Assembly: GCF_025917685.1 (NCBI RefSeq)
Contig: NZ_CP089518.1
Location: forward strand, 993,001-1,057,000
DNA: 64,000 nucleotides
Reading direction: 5' to 3'
Source of the DNA: Bacillus cereus
GTDB lineage: Bacteria; Bacillota; Bacilli; Bacillales; Bacillaceae_G
Positions 51,616 to 61,455 of this stretch are shown here, piece by piece. The notes beneath the pieces were generated by a model. It was not told where the DNA came from. It was given only the letters and a program-made list of their open reading frames with translations, and did no database searches. The position numbers were made by a program, and so were the translations under genes. Within the stretch, counting starts at the first letter, position 1. Every line of letters begins with the position of its first letter.

Positions 51616-52857
51616 TTGAAAAAGTGGATTATTATTTCAACCATTATTGTTGTAATAGGAGGAGCGAGCGCTTGGTTCTTTTTACATAAAACAGATAAAA
51701 CGCAAGGTGTTATAGCCGCTTCTCAAACAACGACAGTACAACAAGGAAAACTGGAGGTAGCAGTTAGTGGTTCGGGTTCGGTTACAGCAAATACAGATCA
51801 AGATGTAACAGCGAAAGGTACCATTCTTATTGTAGATACTATAAGTGTAGCGGCTGGAGATACAGTAAAAAAAGGTGACACACTTGTAACGTTTAAAAAT
51901 GGTGCTGTTGTTTCGGCTCCATATGATGGGGAAATTAAATCAGTTAGTGCGAAAAAAGGCGGCAAAGCATCACAAGGAACAATTCTTCTTCGTATGGAAG
52001 ATGCAGATGGATATACATCACCTGTAACGAGAGGAAACAATAGTGTAAGTTCGGATAAAGCAAGTGGTGGAAGTGGCTTGACAGTCGATAGTGTCAGTGT
52101 AAAGGAAGGTGATGTTGTAGATACAGGTGCAACACTTGTAACCTTTACAGATGGAAGTATTTTGCAAGCTCCAGTAACTGGAACAATCACAAGCCTTTCT
52201 GTTGCAAGCGGCGATTCTGTACAGGCTGCAGATCCAATTGCACACATAACAAATTATAATGCACTACAAACAACGATTAGTGTTGATGAATTAGATGTAC
52301 CGAAAGTAAAAGAAGGTCAGGCGGTAAAAATAACAGCAAGTGCATTCGGAAATGAAACATTTAGCGGAAAGGTAACAAGTGTAGCAGAAAAAGGAACAGC
52401 AGAAAAAGGCGTTTCTACATTTGACGTAACTGTACAAATTGAAGATCCAAAAAATATGAAAATAGGTATGTCGACTGAAGCAAGTATCTCAATAGAAAGT
52501 AAAGAAGACGCATTATACGTTCCGGTAGAAGCGGTGTATACAAAAGGAAATGAAAAATATGTACTAGTTCCTACATCTTCAGACGATGCAGCGCAGTCAA
52601 CCAAAAAAGTGACAGTAGAAACTGGGATTTCAAATGATACGCATGTAGAAATTACAAAAGGGTTAGCAAAAGGAGATACGGTGCAAATACCGAGGGTTAA
52701 ATCTAACGGCAAGTCTTCTCAAGGGCCTATGATGATGCCTGGCGGAAACTCTCAAGGGGGATTTGGTGGCGGTAACTTCCAAGGAAGACCTGGTGGTGAA
52801 TTTGGAGGAAGATCTAACGGCGGAGCTCCAGCTGGCGGCGGACAAGGAGGACGTTAA
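51616..52857 (+). CDS. Efflux periplasmic-adaptor-type protein (YknX/HlyD family)
   Basis: A 413-residue membrane fusion protein. An N-terminal membrane helix (WIIISTIIVVIGGASAWFFL) is followed by two repeated lipoyl-like modules (VDTISVAAGDTVKKGDTLVT and VDSVSVKEGDVVDTGATLVT), a beta-barrel domain and a glycine-rich tail (GGFGGGNFQGRPGGEFGG). It would link the MacB-like ABC transporter to its extracellular substrate. The start TTG lies after GGAAGGAGA. The long hairpin usual for MFPs is very short, as expected without an outer membrane. Confidence 0.85.
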   Translation: MKKWIIISTIIVVIGGASAWFFLHKTDKTQGVIAASQTTTVQQGKLEVAVSGSGSVTANTDQDVTAKGTILIVDTISVAAGDTVKKGDTLVTFKNGAVVSAPYDGEIKSVSAKKGGKASQGTILLRMEDADGYTSPVTRGNNSVSSDKASGGSGLTVDSVSVKEGDVVDTGATLVTFTDGSILQAPVTGTITSLSVASGDSVQAADPIAHITNYNALQTTISVDELDVPKVKEGQAVKITASAFGNETFSGKVTSVAEKGTAEKGVSTFDVTVQIEDPKNMKIGMSTEASISIESKEDALYVPVEAVYTKGNEKYVLVPTSSDDAAQSTKKVTVETGISNDTHVEITKGLAKGDTVQIPRVKSNGKSSQGPMMMPGGNSQGGFGGGNFQGRPGGEFGGRSNGGAPAGGGQGGR

Positions 52858-52861
52858 TGTT

Positions 52862-53584
52862 ATGGTAGAGCCAATTATTCAAATAAAGAACATGAAGAAA
52901 GTGTACGAACTTGGCGGCGAAACAGTAATGGCTCTAAAAAGTGTTTCCCTCGATATTCAAAAGGGCGATTTTATCTCTATCATAGGACCATCAGGCTCTG
53001 GAAAATCAACATTTATGAACATGATTGGATGCTTAGATCGACCGGATTCAGGTGAATACTTGCTAGATAATGAAGAAATAGGGAAAATGAAAAGCTCTGA
53101 GCTGGCGACGATTCGAAATGAAAAAATAGGTTTCATTTTTCAAAATTTCAACCTGATAGCGAAGCTTACAGCAGTTGAGAATGTCGAGCTTCCACTCATT
53201 TATCGAGGCATGAAAGCGGGAGAACGAAGAGAAACGGCATTAGAAGCATTACGAAAAGTAGGATTGGCAGATAGAGCGAATCATTTGCCATCTCAATTGT
53301 CCGGTGGGCAACAGCAACGTGTTGCAATAGCACGTGCGTTGGCTGGACACCCTCCTATTTTACTAGCAGATGAACCGACTGGAGCACTGGATAGTAAAAC
53401 GAGTAAGGAAATATTGAGGATTATGGATTCGTTAAATGAGCAAGGGCATACAATTATTCTTATTACGCATGATTTAGAGGTTGCAAAGAGAGCAAGCCGT
53501 GTCGTCCGGATTCACGATGGACAGCTCTATGAGAATGGAGGTGAATGGTTTGCAAACATTCAAAATGGCACTGAAAAGCATTAA
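52862..53584 (+). CDS. ABC transporter ATP-binding protein (MacB/YknY type)
   Basis: A 240-residue ATPase. Walker A GPSGSGKST, Q-loop FQNFNLI, signature LSGGQQQRVAIARAL, Walker B ILLADEPTGALDS and switch LITHD are all present. It is typical of the LolD/MacB branch that drives peptide or toxin export and envelope stress responses. AAGGAGG lies 11 nt before the ATG, inside the adaptor gene. It overlaps the permease gene by 35 nt. Confidence 0.9.
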   Translation: MVEPIIQIKNMKKVYELGGETVMALKSVSLDIQKGDFISIIGPSGSGKSTFMNMIGCLDRPDSGEYLLDNEEIGKMKSSELATIRNEKIGFIFQNFNLIAKLTAVENVELPLIYRGMKAGERRETALEALRKVGLADRANHLPSQLSGGQQQRVAIARALAGHPPILLADEPTGALDSKTSKEILRIMDSLNEQGHTIILITHDLEVAKRASRVVRIHDGQLYENGGEWFANIQNGTEKH

Positions 53585-54704
53585 AGCAAATAAAATTAGA
53601 GCATTTTTAACGATGCTTGGGATTATTATCGGTGTATCCTCTGTTATAGTCATGGTTGCAATAGGGCAAGGTTCGACAAAAGAGGTACAAGATCAAATTG
53701 GCAACTTAGGTACAAATGTATTAACGGTATCGATTACGGATTCAGAGGCTACCTTTAAAGAAAAAGACGCAAAACAAATTCAGGATATCGATGGTATTAA
53801 AGATATTGCACCAACAGTATCAGGAAGAGTAACAGTGAAACATGAAAAAACGAATACACAAGTGTCAATGATTGGAACAACTTCTTCTTACTTAGACGTC
53901 CGTGATTTAAAACTGCAATCAGGACGCTTCATTGCAGACTTAGATCAGGAGAATCATTCAAAAATTGCAGTACTTGGTGCAAGCACAGCACAAACATTAT
54001 TTGGTTTAGGAGACCCGGTTGGTCAATCAGTAAAGGTGAACGGAACATCGTATAAAGTCGTTGGGGTTCTTGAATCAGTAGGAAGCTCACTAGGAACAAG
54101 CGGAGATAGTACGATTATTGTCCCTCTTAGCACCGGACAGCGTTTAGCTGCTACTACGAATGTTGGGACAACATATGTGAAGGTAGAAAATGAAGATATG
54201 ATTAATTTCATATCGACCCGAATTGAAAGAACGATGAATTCAATCTTGGGTGATACAGATAGTTATAGCGTATCAAGTCCGAAAGATTTAATGGAAACTG
54301 CATCATCTGTCAATGACACGATGACGTTCATGTTAGGTGGCAGTGCAGCAATCTCTCTTATTGTAGGCGGTATTGGTATTATGAACATTATGCTCGTATC
54401 AGTTTCAGAACGTACGAAAGAAATAGGTATTAGAAAAGCAATTGGAGCAAAGCGTAAAAATATTCTGCTTCAATTTCTCATCGAAGCAGTTATATTGAGT
54501 TCGTTCGGTGGAATAATTGGAATAGGAATTGGGGTAATTAGTGCACAAATATTTACGATAGCCACAGGTACAACAATAGCTTATTCCATACCTGTTATGT
54601 TGTTATCATTTGTTTTCTCTTTATTTGTTGGAGTTATATTCGGTGTATTTCCAGCGAATAAAGCGTCTAAGCTTGACCCAATTCAAGCGTTACGATATGA
54701 ATAG
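53550..54704 (+). CDS. ABC transporter permease (MacB/YknZ/FtsX type)
   Basis: A 384-residue MacB-fold permease. The first helix (IRAFLTMLGIIIGVSSVIVM) is followed by a large extracellular domain (about 50-255) and three more helices, ending in FPANKASKLDPIQALRYE, the family's signature C-terminus. TTG 53550 follows GGAGGTGA at 5 nt and fits the usual MQTFKMALKSIKANKIRAFL start. Together with the two preceding genes it forms a complete tripartite-like exporter. The substrate is unknown. Confidence 0.88.
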   Translation: MQTFKMALKSIKANKIRAFLTMLGIIIGVSSVIVMVAIGQGSTKEVQDQIGNLGTNVLTVSITDSEATFKEKDAKQIQDIDGIKDIAPTVSGRVTVKHEKTNTQVSMIGTTSSYLDVRDLKLQSGRFIADLDQENHSKIAVLGASTAQTLFGLGDPVGQSVKVNGTSYKVVGVLESVGSSLGTSGDSTIIVPLSTGQRLAATTNVGTTYVKVENEDMINFISTRIERTMNSILGDTDSYSVSSPKDLMETASSVNDTMTFMLGGSAAISLIVGGIGIMNIMLVSVSERTKEIGIRKAIGAKRKNILLQFLIEAVILSSFGGIIGIGIGVISAQIFTIATGTTIAYSIPVMLLSFVFSLFVGVIFGVFPANKASKLDPIQALRYE

Positions 54705-54783
54705 AATAAAACATAGTTATAAAGTGCAAGTGTAATAGGCACAGGAACTTTAACAGCGATAAAAATAAAGATAATGAAAGTGA

Positions 54784-54820
54784 AAAGGTATCCTTCAAGT
54801 ATTTGAGGATACCTTTTTTA
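54784..54820 (+). terminator. Terminator of the efflux operon
   Basis: AAGGTATCCTTCAA pairs with TTGAGGATACCTT and is followed by TTTT. Confidence 0.8.
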
Positions 54821-54838
54821 GCTTATTTGGTATAAAAA

Positions 54839-54953
54839 AAGCATCTAGCAAAAGTACTAGATGCAAATAAAAACACAAGGGAAGAAAAAATTCTTCCCTT
54901 TTCCCGTAAGTAATTATATCAAAAAAATTATAAAAAACTAGCTTTATTTTTTA
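54839..54953 (+). repeat. Dispersed intergenic repeat, copy 2, with two hairpins
   Basis: GCATCTAG pairs with CTAGATGC, then GGGAAGAA pairs with TTCTTCCC, then TAATTATATCAAAAAAATTA follows. Blocks shared with 51157-51240 are in the same order. The intact hairpins suggest an RNA that can fold, or a small non-autonomous element. Confidence 0.6.
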
Positions 54954-55031
54954 TATAATTGATGTGTGAAGCTATGAAATTATAAGATTACACTATTTTT
55001 GTAGTGTTTTATTGAAAAAGGAGTTATATAA

Positions 55032-55328
55032 ATGATTAATTTTAAACCGGAGAATTTCAACCAACTATTAAAAGTGACGCTAATTAGTGCGAATAAGTCG
55101 TATGATGCGATTAAAGATTATGAGTTTACGGGAGAAGCGGTAGTATTCCGTGTAGACTTCGAATATATTGATGTTGCACTGATGATTGTAGATATGTTAG
55201 GAAGATCAGCTTCTAAATTTAACATTTTGCCATATGCCCGTCCTAATACGGATGAAATAGATTATATTCAGTTTCAAGTGTATTCGATTAATGAAGGGAA
55301 TTTTAAAGAAACGATTGATGTGATGTAA
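55032..55328 (+). CDS. Hypothetical protein
   Basis: A 98-residue protein (MINFKPENFNQLLKVTLISA...), probably cytosolic and alpha/beta. No cysteine, signal or membrane segment is seen. AAAAAGGAGTTATATAA lies before the ATG. I do not recognise the family. It precedes the second PH-domain operon in the same direction by 74 nt with no terminator between, so it may share transcription with it. Confidence 0.6.
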   Translation: MINFKPENFNQLLKVTLISANKSYDAIKDYEFTGEAVVFRVDFEYIDVALMIVDMLGRSASKFNILPYARPNTDEIDYIQFQVYSINEGNFKETIDVM

Positions 55329-55402
55329 AAAACTATAATTTTACAAAAATGTATATAGCAACTAATATATAATTAATAAATTCATATAATTGGAGTGATG
55401 AG

Positions 55403-55879
55403 ATGCAGCCGTTAGAAAGGGAGATTCATTCTAATATGCTGAAAGTGTGGAGAATTCACGCTTTAATGGGGGCAGCGGTTATATTAGCAGTCGTAATTGC
55501 GTATTTCTTTTTTATGATTAACTTTAACTGGTGGGGCTGGTTGTTTGGATTGTTAGTGACAGGAGCAGTTATATACATACCACTCGACTATTTTGTATTT
55601 CCAAATTTACGTCAACGTTATTATAGTTACAGATTAAATGAAGAAGAGATTGAGATTCAAAAGGGAATGTTCGTTATAAAACGTGTGCTTATTCCGATGA
55701 TTCGCGTGCAGCACGTAACGATTGAACAAGGCCCGATTATGAGAAAGTATAATTTAGCAGAATTACATATTTCAACAGCAGCAACTTCTCATAGTATTCC
55801 AGGTTTAACGAAAGAAGAAGCAGAGCAGCTAAAAAGACAAATTGGAGAGCTTGCGAAAGTGAGTGATGAGGATGTATAA
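55403..55879 (+). CDS. PH domain-containing membrane protein (YdbS-like), copy 2
   Basis: A 158-residue paralogue of the gene at 46848-47324 with the same length and layout: two membrane helices, then a bPH2 domain (YSYRLNEEEIEIQKGMFVIK; MIRVQHVTIEQGPIMRKYNL; LHISTAATSHSIPGLTKEEA). TTGGAGTGATGAG precedes the ATG. It overlaps the next gene by 17 nt, exactly as copy 1 does. The end AKVSDEDV is identical in both. Confidence 0.85.
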   Translation: MQPLEREIHSNMLKVWRIHALMGAAVILAVVIAYFFFMINFNWWGWLFGLLVTGAVIYIPLDYFVFPNLRQRYYSYRLNEEEIEIQKGMFVIKRVLIPMIRVQHVTIEQGPIMRKYNLAELHISTAATSHSIPGLTKEEAEQLKRQIGELAKVSDEDV

Positions 55880-57290
55880 GAGGCAACATCCGATTACGAT
55901 TTTATTAGGTATTCGAGTTGCGACTTTGTTGCCTTTTATTTTTCTTGTTTTATTTCGATCAGATGGTCAAGTAAAACCCTGGTATTTATTGCATCTTGTG
56001 CTTTTGTTTGTAGTATTCATTATGGTTATTTTTTCATCTGTAAAGTGGTATTTCAAAGTGTACTGGGTTGAAAATAATATTGTACATATAAAGCACGGTG
56101 TCTTTGTAAAGAAGGAAAGCTACTTAAATAAAGACCGTGTGCAAAATATTAGTACGTCTTCTAATGTCATTTATCAAATGCTTGGGCTTACGAAATTAAA
56201 TATAGAAGTAGCGGGCGGCGGTAGTGAGCCGGAAGTGATGCTAGCTGGGATTAGAGAAGATGAAGCGAAGGAACTGATTGCCTTATTAAATAAAAAAAGA
56301 AGCGCTGCGAGTGAGGAAGTGCCCATGGCAGAAGAAAGTAAGACGATTTATCAGTTAACGATGAAAGAGATTTTAGTAGCTTCCATTACGTCTGGTAGAT
56401 TCGGATTAGTGTTTTCTGGATTACTTCTTATTTACACAGAATTTAATCAATTTCTTCCAAAATGGCTTATAAATAAAGTGGAAGCGTATGTGATGGATAA
56501 CGGTGTATATGAATTAATCGTTATGGCTGCGATTTTAATGGCAATTTCGTGGGTCATTTCAACAGCTGGCTATGCGTTAAAGTATGCGAACTTTACAATT
56601 GAGCGAAACGGAAATGAAGTTCGTATCGTGCAAGGATTGTTTGATAAGAAAGAGTTTGTGTTAAAATTGCACCGCATTCAAGCGATTACTGTGAAAGAAG
56701 GAATGCTTCGTCAGCCTTTCGGTTATTGCTCTGTCGAAGTAGAGGTCATTCAAAGTATAGAAGCGGCAGGGAATGAAGTGATGCTACATCCTTTTATGAA
56801 GAAGAGAGATGTACAGCAGTTACTTACATATTTACAGTTGCCGTATGAAATGGAAGAGGAAATCATTCATTTACCGAAGGCTGCATTGCGCCGTTACATA
56901 ATAATGGGCTGGATTACAAGTGCCGTGCTTGCAATGCCGATCATCGGTGCGAGTATATATTTTAAACAAAATATCGCGTTGTTCACTCTGGTACCACTAT
57001 TTATCGTATTTACGTTACTTGCATATGCTAGGTATACAAGTAGTGGTTATATGATACGAGAAAATCAGTTAGTAATGGTGTACCGGGGCCTTGCGAAATA
57101 TACAGGAATCATGAGAAGTAGGCATGTTCAAGCAGTAGGATACAGTCAGTCGCATTTTCAAAAGAAAGATGAGTTATGTACAGCTGCCGTATCAGTAGCG
57201 GGGCAGAGGTATAAAGTGAAGCACATGCAAAAAGGAGACGCGCTTCGCATATATAATTGGTATAAAGAAAAAGGAAACACCGGTGTATAA
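55863..57290 (+). CDS. PH domain-containing membrane protein (YdbT-like), copy 2
   Basis: A 475-residue paralogue of the gene at 47308-48756: several membrane helices and three bPH2 domains (NIVHIKHGVFVKKESYLNKD; NEVRIVQGLFDKKEFVLKLH; GYMIRENQLVMVYRGLAKYT). The first ~11 residues (MMRMYKRQHPI) are identical to copy 1, while much of the rest has diverged. The start is ambiguous (GTG or one of two ATGs). It is followed by its own terminator. Confidence 0.85.
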   Translation: MMRMYKRQHPITILLGIRVATLLPFIFLVLFRSDGQVKPWYLLHLVLLFVVFIMVIFSSVKWYFKVYWVENNIVHIKHGVFVKKESYLNKDRVQNISTSSNVIYQMLGLTKLNIEVAGGGSEPEVMLAGIREDEAKELIALLNKKRSAASEEVPMAEESKTIYQLTMKEILVASITSGRFGLVFSGLLLIYTEFNQFLPKWLINKVEAYVMDNGVYELIVMAAILMAISWVISTAGYALKYANFTIERNGNEVRIVQGLFDKKEFVLKLHRIQAITVKEGMLRQPFGYCSVEVEVIQSIEAAGNEVMLHPFMKKRDVQQLLTYLQLPYEMEEEIIHLPKAALRRYIIMGWITSAVLAMPIIGASIYFKQNIALFTLVPLFIVFTLLAYARYTSSGYMIRENQLVMVYRGLAKYTGIMRSRHVQAVGYSQSHFQKKDELCTAAVSVAGQRYKVKHMQKGDALRIYNWYKEKGNTGV

Positions 57291-57308
57291 TGGTGTTTCC
57301 TTTTTTGT
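57271..57308 (+). terminator. Terminator of the second PH-domain operon
   Basis: GGAAACACC pairs with GGTGTTTCC and is followed by TTTTTTG. The stem includes the last codons of the gene. Confidence 0.8.
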
Positions 57309-57327
57309 GTCGTCATTTGTCGATAAG

Positions 57328-57420
57328 TCGATATATTCGAAAAATCGCTGATATATTTTGAGTTGCGCCGATATATTTCAAAAATCGCTGATATATTTCG
57401 AGTTGCGCCGATATAATTTC
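57328..57420. repeat. Tandem 40-bp repeats of the GATATATT type
   Basis: Units at 57328 and 57368 follow the pattern GTCGATATATTCGAAAAATC, GCTGATATATTTTGAGTTGC; a third partial unit (GCCGATATAATTTCACG) follows. The unit is the same family as the 41-bp repeats at 30628-30750. It lies between convergent genes. Confidence 0.75.
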
Positions 57421-57450
57421 ACGTACTGCCGGTGTTGTACTACTTTTTAA

Positions 57451-58020
<570 letters not shown>

Positions 58021-58087
58021 TTATATACATAAAGATACTTCTTTTTCAAATAATAAATGTACCATCATTTGGAAAGAAGGCCGATGT

Positions 58088-60205
58088 ATGAAGAAAGCAA
58101 AGTGGACTCTATTGGGCGGGTTAGCAACGTTTGTAGTAGCAATTGTACTTTATAAACTTATTGTGTTAGCTGGTGGCTATATGATGGATGAAAAGCAGCT
58201 TGTTTTCCACTCTTCATCACGTATCGTTGACCAGAAAGGAAAAGAAATTACGAAATTATATGTAGAAAATAGAGAACTCGTGCCGATCGAAGAAATTCCA
58301 AAGTACGTGCAGCAAGCATTTGTTGCTGTGGAGGATTCTCGTTTTTATGAGCATCAAGGAATTGATTATCCTTCTATATTTCGGGCGCTTTATAAAGACA
58401 CGTTAGCTGGAGAGAAGGTAGAAGGCGGTAGCACGATTACACAGCAATTAGCTAAAAATGTCTTTTTAACTCGTGAAAAAACATTTACGCGCAAATTGAA
58501 AGAAGTCGCAATCTCTCTTCAATTAGAGCAAAAATATACGAAGCAGCAAATTCTTGAAATGTATATGAACCATATTTATTTTGGCCACGGGGCATATGGA
58601 ATTCAAGCGGCAGCAAAGTTGTATTTTAATAAAAATGTAGAAGATTTAACAGTGGAAGAGGGGGCGATGCTTGCAGGGCTTCCGAAAGCGCCGAATGGCT
58701 ATTCACCGTACTTATCTCCAGAAAAGAGTAAAGAGCGCCGTGATCTTGTTTTGTCACTAATGCATAAACAAGGCTATTTAACAGCGGAAGATAGTGTTCG
58801 TTACCAAGGGAAAACAATCGCTCTTTATAAAAATGCAGACGAACGTGAACTCGCATATATGCCGTATATCGATATGGTTATAGATGAAGCAGCGCGTTTA
58901 TATGGTTTATCACATCAAGAAGTACTGCGCGGAGGATATACGTTTGTTGTACCGATGGATGAGAAAATTCAAAAGATAGCATATAACCAGTTTCAAGATG
59001 CGAGAAATTTCCCTGGTAAAGAAAACGGGGCGCAAGGTGCATTTTTATTAATGGATAACCAAACTGGCGGAATTAAAGCAGCAATTGGCGGAAGAGAGTA
59101 TGTTCCGAGAGGGCTTAATCGTGTTTTTGCAAAAAGGCAGCCTGGTTCTGTTTTAAAGCCGCTTATCGTATATGGACCAGCACTTGAGACGAAAAAATAT
59201 AATCCATATTCTTTATTAACGAATGAAAAAAGTTCGTTTGAAGGCTATGAACCTCGAAATTATAATCATGAGTATACGAAAGAGATGACGATGTACGATG
59301 CGGTATTAGAATCAGCAAACGTGCCAGCTGTCTCTTTATTAAATGAATTAGGGGTAGAAGAGGGAAAGCAATATTTAGAGAAAGGAAATGTTCATATTGC
59401 GGACTCAGGTTTAAGCACGGCACTTGGCGGGCTTAAAAATGGTGTTTCTCCATTTGATCTTGTTAAAATGTATCGCTCTTTTTTAGCAAACGGGAATATT
59501 ATTGAACCGCACGTTATTGATAAAGTGTTAAATAGACACGGTGCAGTTCTTGGAGAATCATCAAAAGCTGAAACGAAAGTCTTTTCAAAGCAAACGGCAT
59601 GGTACATGACAAAGATGCTGGAAGGAGTTGTGAAAGAAGGTACGGCGAAAGCTGGTGTATATAATGGAGCTTTAGCTGGAAAGACAGGCACAACTTCATT
59701 GCCGAATGATGACCATGGTGCGCGCGATATGTGGTTTGTTGGATATACACCGAATTTAGTAGGTGCAGTTTGGATTGGTTATGACCGCACCGATAAGGAG
59801 CATCAATTACAAGATGGAAATGCATCTGCAACGATGTTATTTAAAAAGATTTTAACGAAAGCAAACATACAAGATAAAGCGAGTTTTCATAGGCCAAAAG
59901 GTGTTGAAACAATTGGACTGCCAATTCGTTTAGATAAGATTAAAAACGTGGAAGCAAAACTAGCATTTAGTCCTTTCGGTTTATTTGCGATGAAACTAAG
60001 TTGGACGCCGCTTCCTGATGAGCGAATTATGTACCGGATTTATAAAGTTGAAAAAGGAATTCATACTCACGTTGGGACGGTAAAAGGAGCTGGGAAATAT
60101 GAGGAAAAGTTTATTAACATATTCTCAAAACCGAGTTTTTACGTTGTGCCATTTAACACACAAACGAACCGCGAGGGAGAAAAGTCAAAAGTAGCTAAAC
60201 CGTAG
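58088..60205 (+). CDS. pbpF: Class A penicillin-binding protein PbpF (PBP2c)
   Basis: A 705-residue bifunctional murein synthase. An N-terminal membrane anchor (LLGGLATFVVAIVLYKLIVL) is followed by the glycosyltransferase domain (E82 in VEDSRFYEHQGIDY; GGSTITQQLAKNVFL). The transpeptidase domain has S354-x-x-K (PGSVLKPL), S409-x-N and K532-T-G (AGKTGTTS). In B. subtilis pbpF is used during germination and sporulation. The ATG follows AAGAAGGCCGATGT; a longer open frame upstream lacks a start signal and overlaps the hmoB region. Confidence 0.92.
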   Translation: MKKAKWTLLGGLATFVVAIVLYKLIVLAGGYMMDEKQLVFHSSSRIVDQKGKEITKLYVENRELVPIEEIPKYVQQAFVAVEDSRFYEHQGIDYPSIFRALYKDTLAGEKVEGGSTITQQLAKNVFLTREKTFTRKLKEVAISLQLEQKYTKQQILEMYMNHIYFGHGAYGIQAAAKLYFNKNVEDLTVEEGAMLAGLPKAPNGYSPYLSPEKSKERRDLVLSLMHKQGYLTAEDSVRYQGKTIALYKNADERELAYMPYIDMVIDEAARLYGLSHQEVLRGGYTFVVPMDEKIQKIAYNQFQDARNFPGKENGAQGAFLLMDNQTGGIKAAIGGREYVPRGLNRVFAKRQPGSVLKPLIVYGPALETKKYNPYSLLTNEKSSFEGYEPRNYNHEYTKEMTMYDAVLESANVPAVSLLNELGVEEGKQYLEKGNVHIADSGLSTALGGLKNGVSPFDLVKMYRSFLANGNIIEPHVIDKVLNRHGAVLGESSKAETKVFSKQTAWYMTKMLEGVVKEGTAKAGVYNGALAGKTGTTSLPNDDHGARDMWFVGYTPNLVGAVWIGYDRTDKEHQLQDGNASATMLFKKILTKANIQDKASFHRPKGVETIGLPIRLDKIKNVEAKLAFSPFGLFAMKLSWTPLPDERIMYRIYKVEKGIHTHVGTVKGAGKYEEKFINIFSKPSFYVVPFNTQTNREGEKSKVAKP

Positions 60206-60394
60206 TTTTTCTCTGTGCTATAATAAGAATGTTGTGAAAATAGTAAGCGGTTTTACGAACATTTGTGTCAATTTAATGAACAACGTACATAATGTTATGC
60301 ATTTTGTTTTTACAAGCTGTATAGTAAAAAAAGATAAATATCGGAATAGAGAATATTTAAAGAAAAAGCGTTGGTAAGGAAGGGAGCTAGGGTC

Positions 60395-61441
60395 TTGGTA
60401 AGAACTATAAATGAGACATTTTTAAAAGCATGTAGGGGGGAACGTACAGAGTATGTACCAGCATGGTATATGCGTCAAGCAGGTCGTTCACAGCCGGAAT
60501 ATAGAAAGATAAAAGAGAAATATTCTTTATTTGAAATTACACATAATCCAGAATTATGCGCTTATGTTACAAAGTTGCCAGTTGATCAATATAACGTAGA
60601 CGCAGCAATTCTTTATAAAGATATTATGTCACCACTACCTGCAATTGGTGTTGATGTGGAAATTAAATCTGGTATTGGCCCAGTAATTGATAATCCAATC
60701 CGTTCTTTACAAGATGTAGAAAAATTAGGGGAAATCAATCCAGAAGATGACGTACCTTACATACTAGATACAATTCGTTTATTAACGACAGAAATGTTAG
60801 ATGTACCGTTAATCGGTTTTTCAGGAGCTCCATTTACGTTAGCGAGCTATATGATTGAAGGCGGTCCTTCTCGTAACTACCATAATACGAAAGCGTTCAT
60901 GTATGCAGAGCCGAAAGCTTGGTTCGCTTTAATGGATAAGCTTGCAGATATGGTTATTACATATTTAAAAGCGCAAATTAACGCAGGAGCAAAAGCTGTT
61001 CAAATTTTCGATTCTTGGGTTGGAACAGTAAATGTAGCGGATTACCGTATATTTATTAAACCAGCGATGGAGCGTATTTTTGCAGAAGTTCGTAAGGTGG
61101 GTGTTCCAATGATTATGCACGGCGTAGGTGCTGCACATTTAGTAAATGAATGGCACGACTTACCTCTTGATGTAGTAGGTTTAGATTGGCGCTTACCGAT
61201 TGAAGAAGCACGCGCACGTGGCGTTCATAAGGCGGTACAAGGAAATATGGATCCTTCGTTCTTACTAGCACCATGGTCTGTTATTGAAGAACATGTAAAA
61301 GGTATTTTAGATCAAGGGATGAAAGAGCCAGGTTATATCTTTAATTTAGGTCACGGTGTATTCCCAGAAGTAAATCCAGATACATTAAAACGCTTAACTA
61401 CATTTATTCATGAGTACTCTAAAGAACAGTTAGCGAAGTAA
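60395..61441 (+). CDS. hemE: Uroporphyrinogen decarboxylase HemE
   Basis: A 348-residue TIM-barrel enzyme that converts uroporphyrinogen III to coproporphyrinogen III. Family blocks are [41 protein letters not shown] and [17 protein letters not shown] 60395 is chosen since AAGGAAGGGAG lies ~8-15 nt before it; an earlier in-frame TTG (60371) precedes that site. It begins the hemE-hemH-hemY operon. Confidence 0.93.
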   Translation: MVRTINETFLKACRGERTEYVPAWYMRQAGRSQPEYRKIKEKYSLFEITHNPELCAYVTKLPVDQYNVDAAILYKDIMSPLPAIGVDVEIKSGIGPVIDNPIRSLQDVEKLGEINPEDDVPYILDTIRLLTTEMLDVPLIGFSGAPFTLASYMIEGGPSRNYHNTKAFMYAEPKAWFALMDKLADMVITYLKAQINAGAKAVQIFDSWVGTVNVADYRIFIKPAMERIFAEVRKVGVPMIMHGVGAAHLVNEWHDLPLDVVGLDWRLPIEEARARGVHKAVQGNMDPSFLLAPWSVIEEHVKGILDQGMKEPGYIFNLGHGVFPEVNPDTLKRLTTFIHEYSKEQLAK

Positions 61442-61455
61442 AGGAGATTGGCTGT

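Noticed and set aside
51798..52247. 149-aa minus-strand ORF opposite the efflux adaptor
   Set aside because: Antisense to a gene with clear family motifs; its Ser/Pro/Thr-rich content reflects reversed codons.
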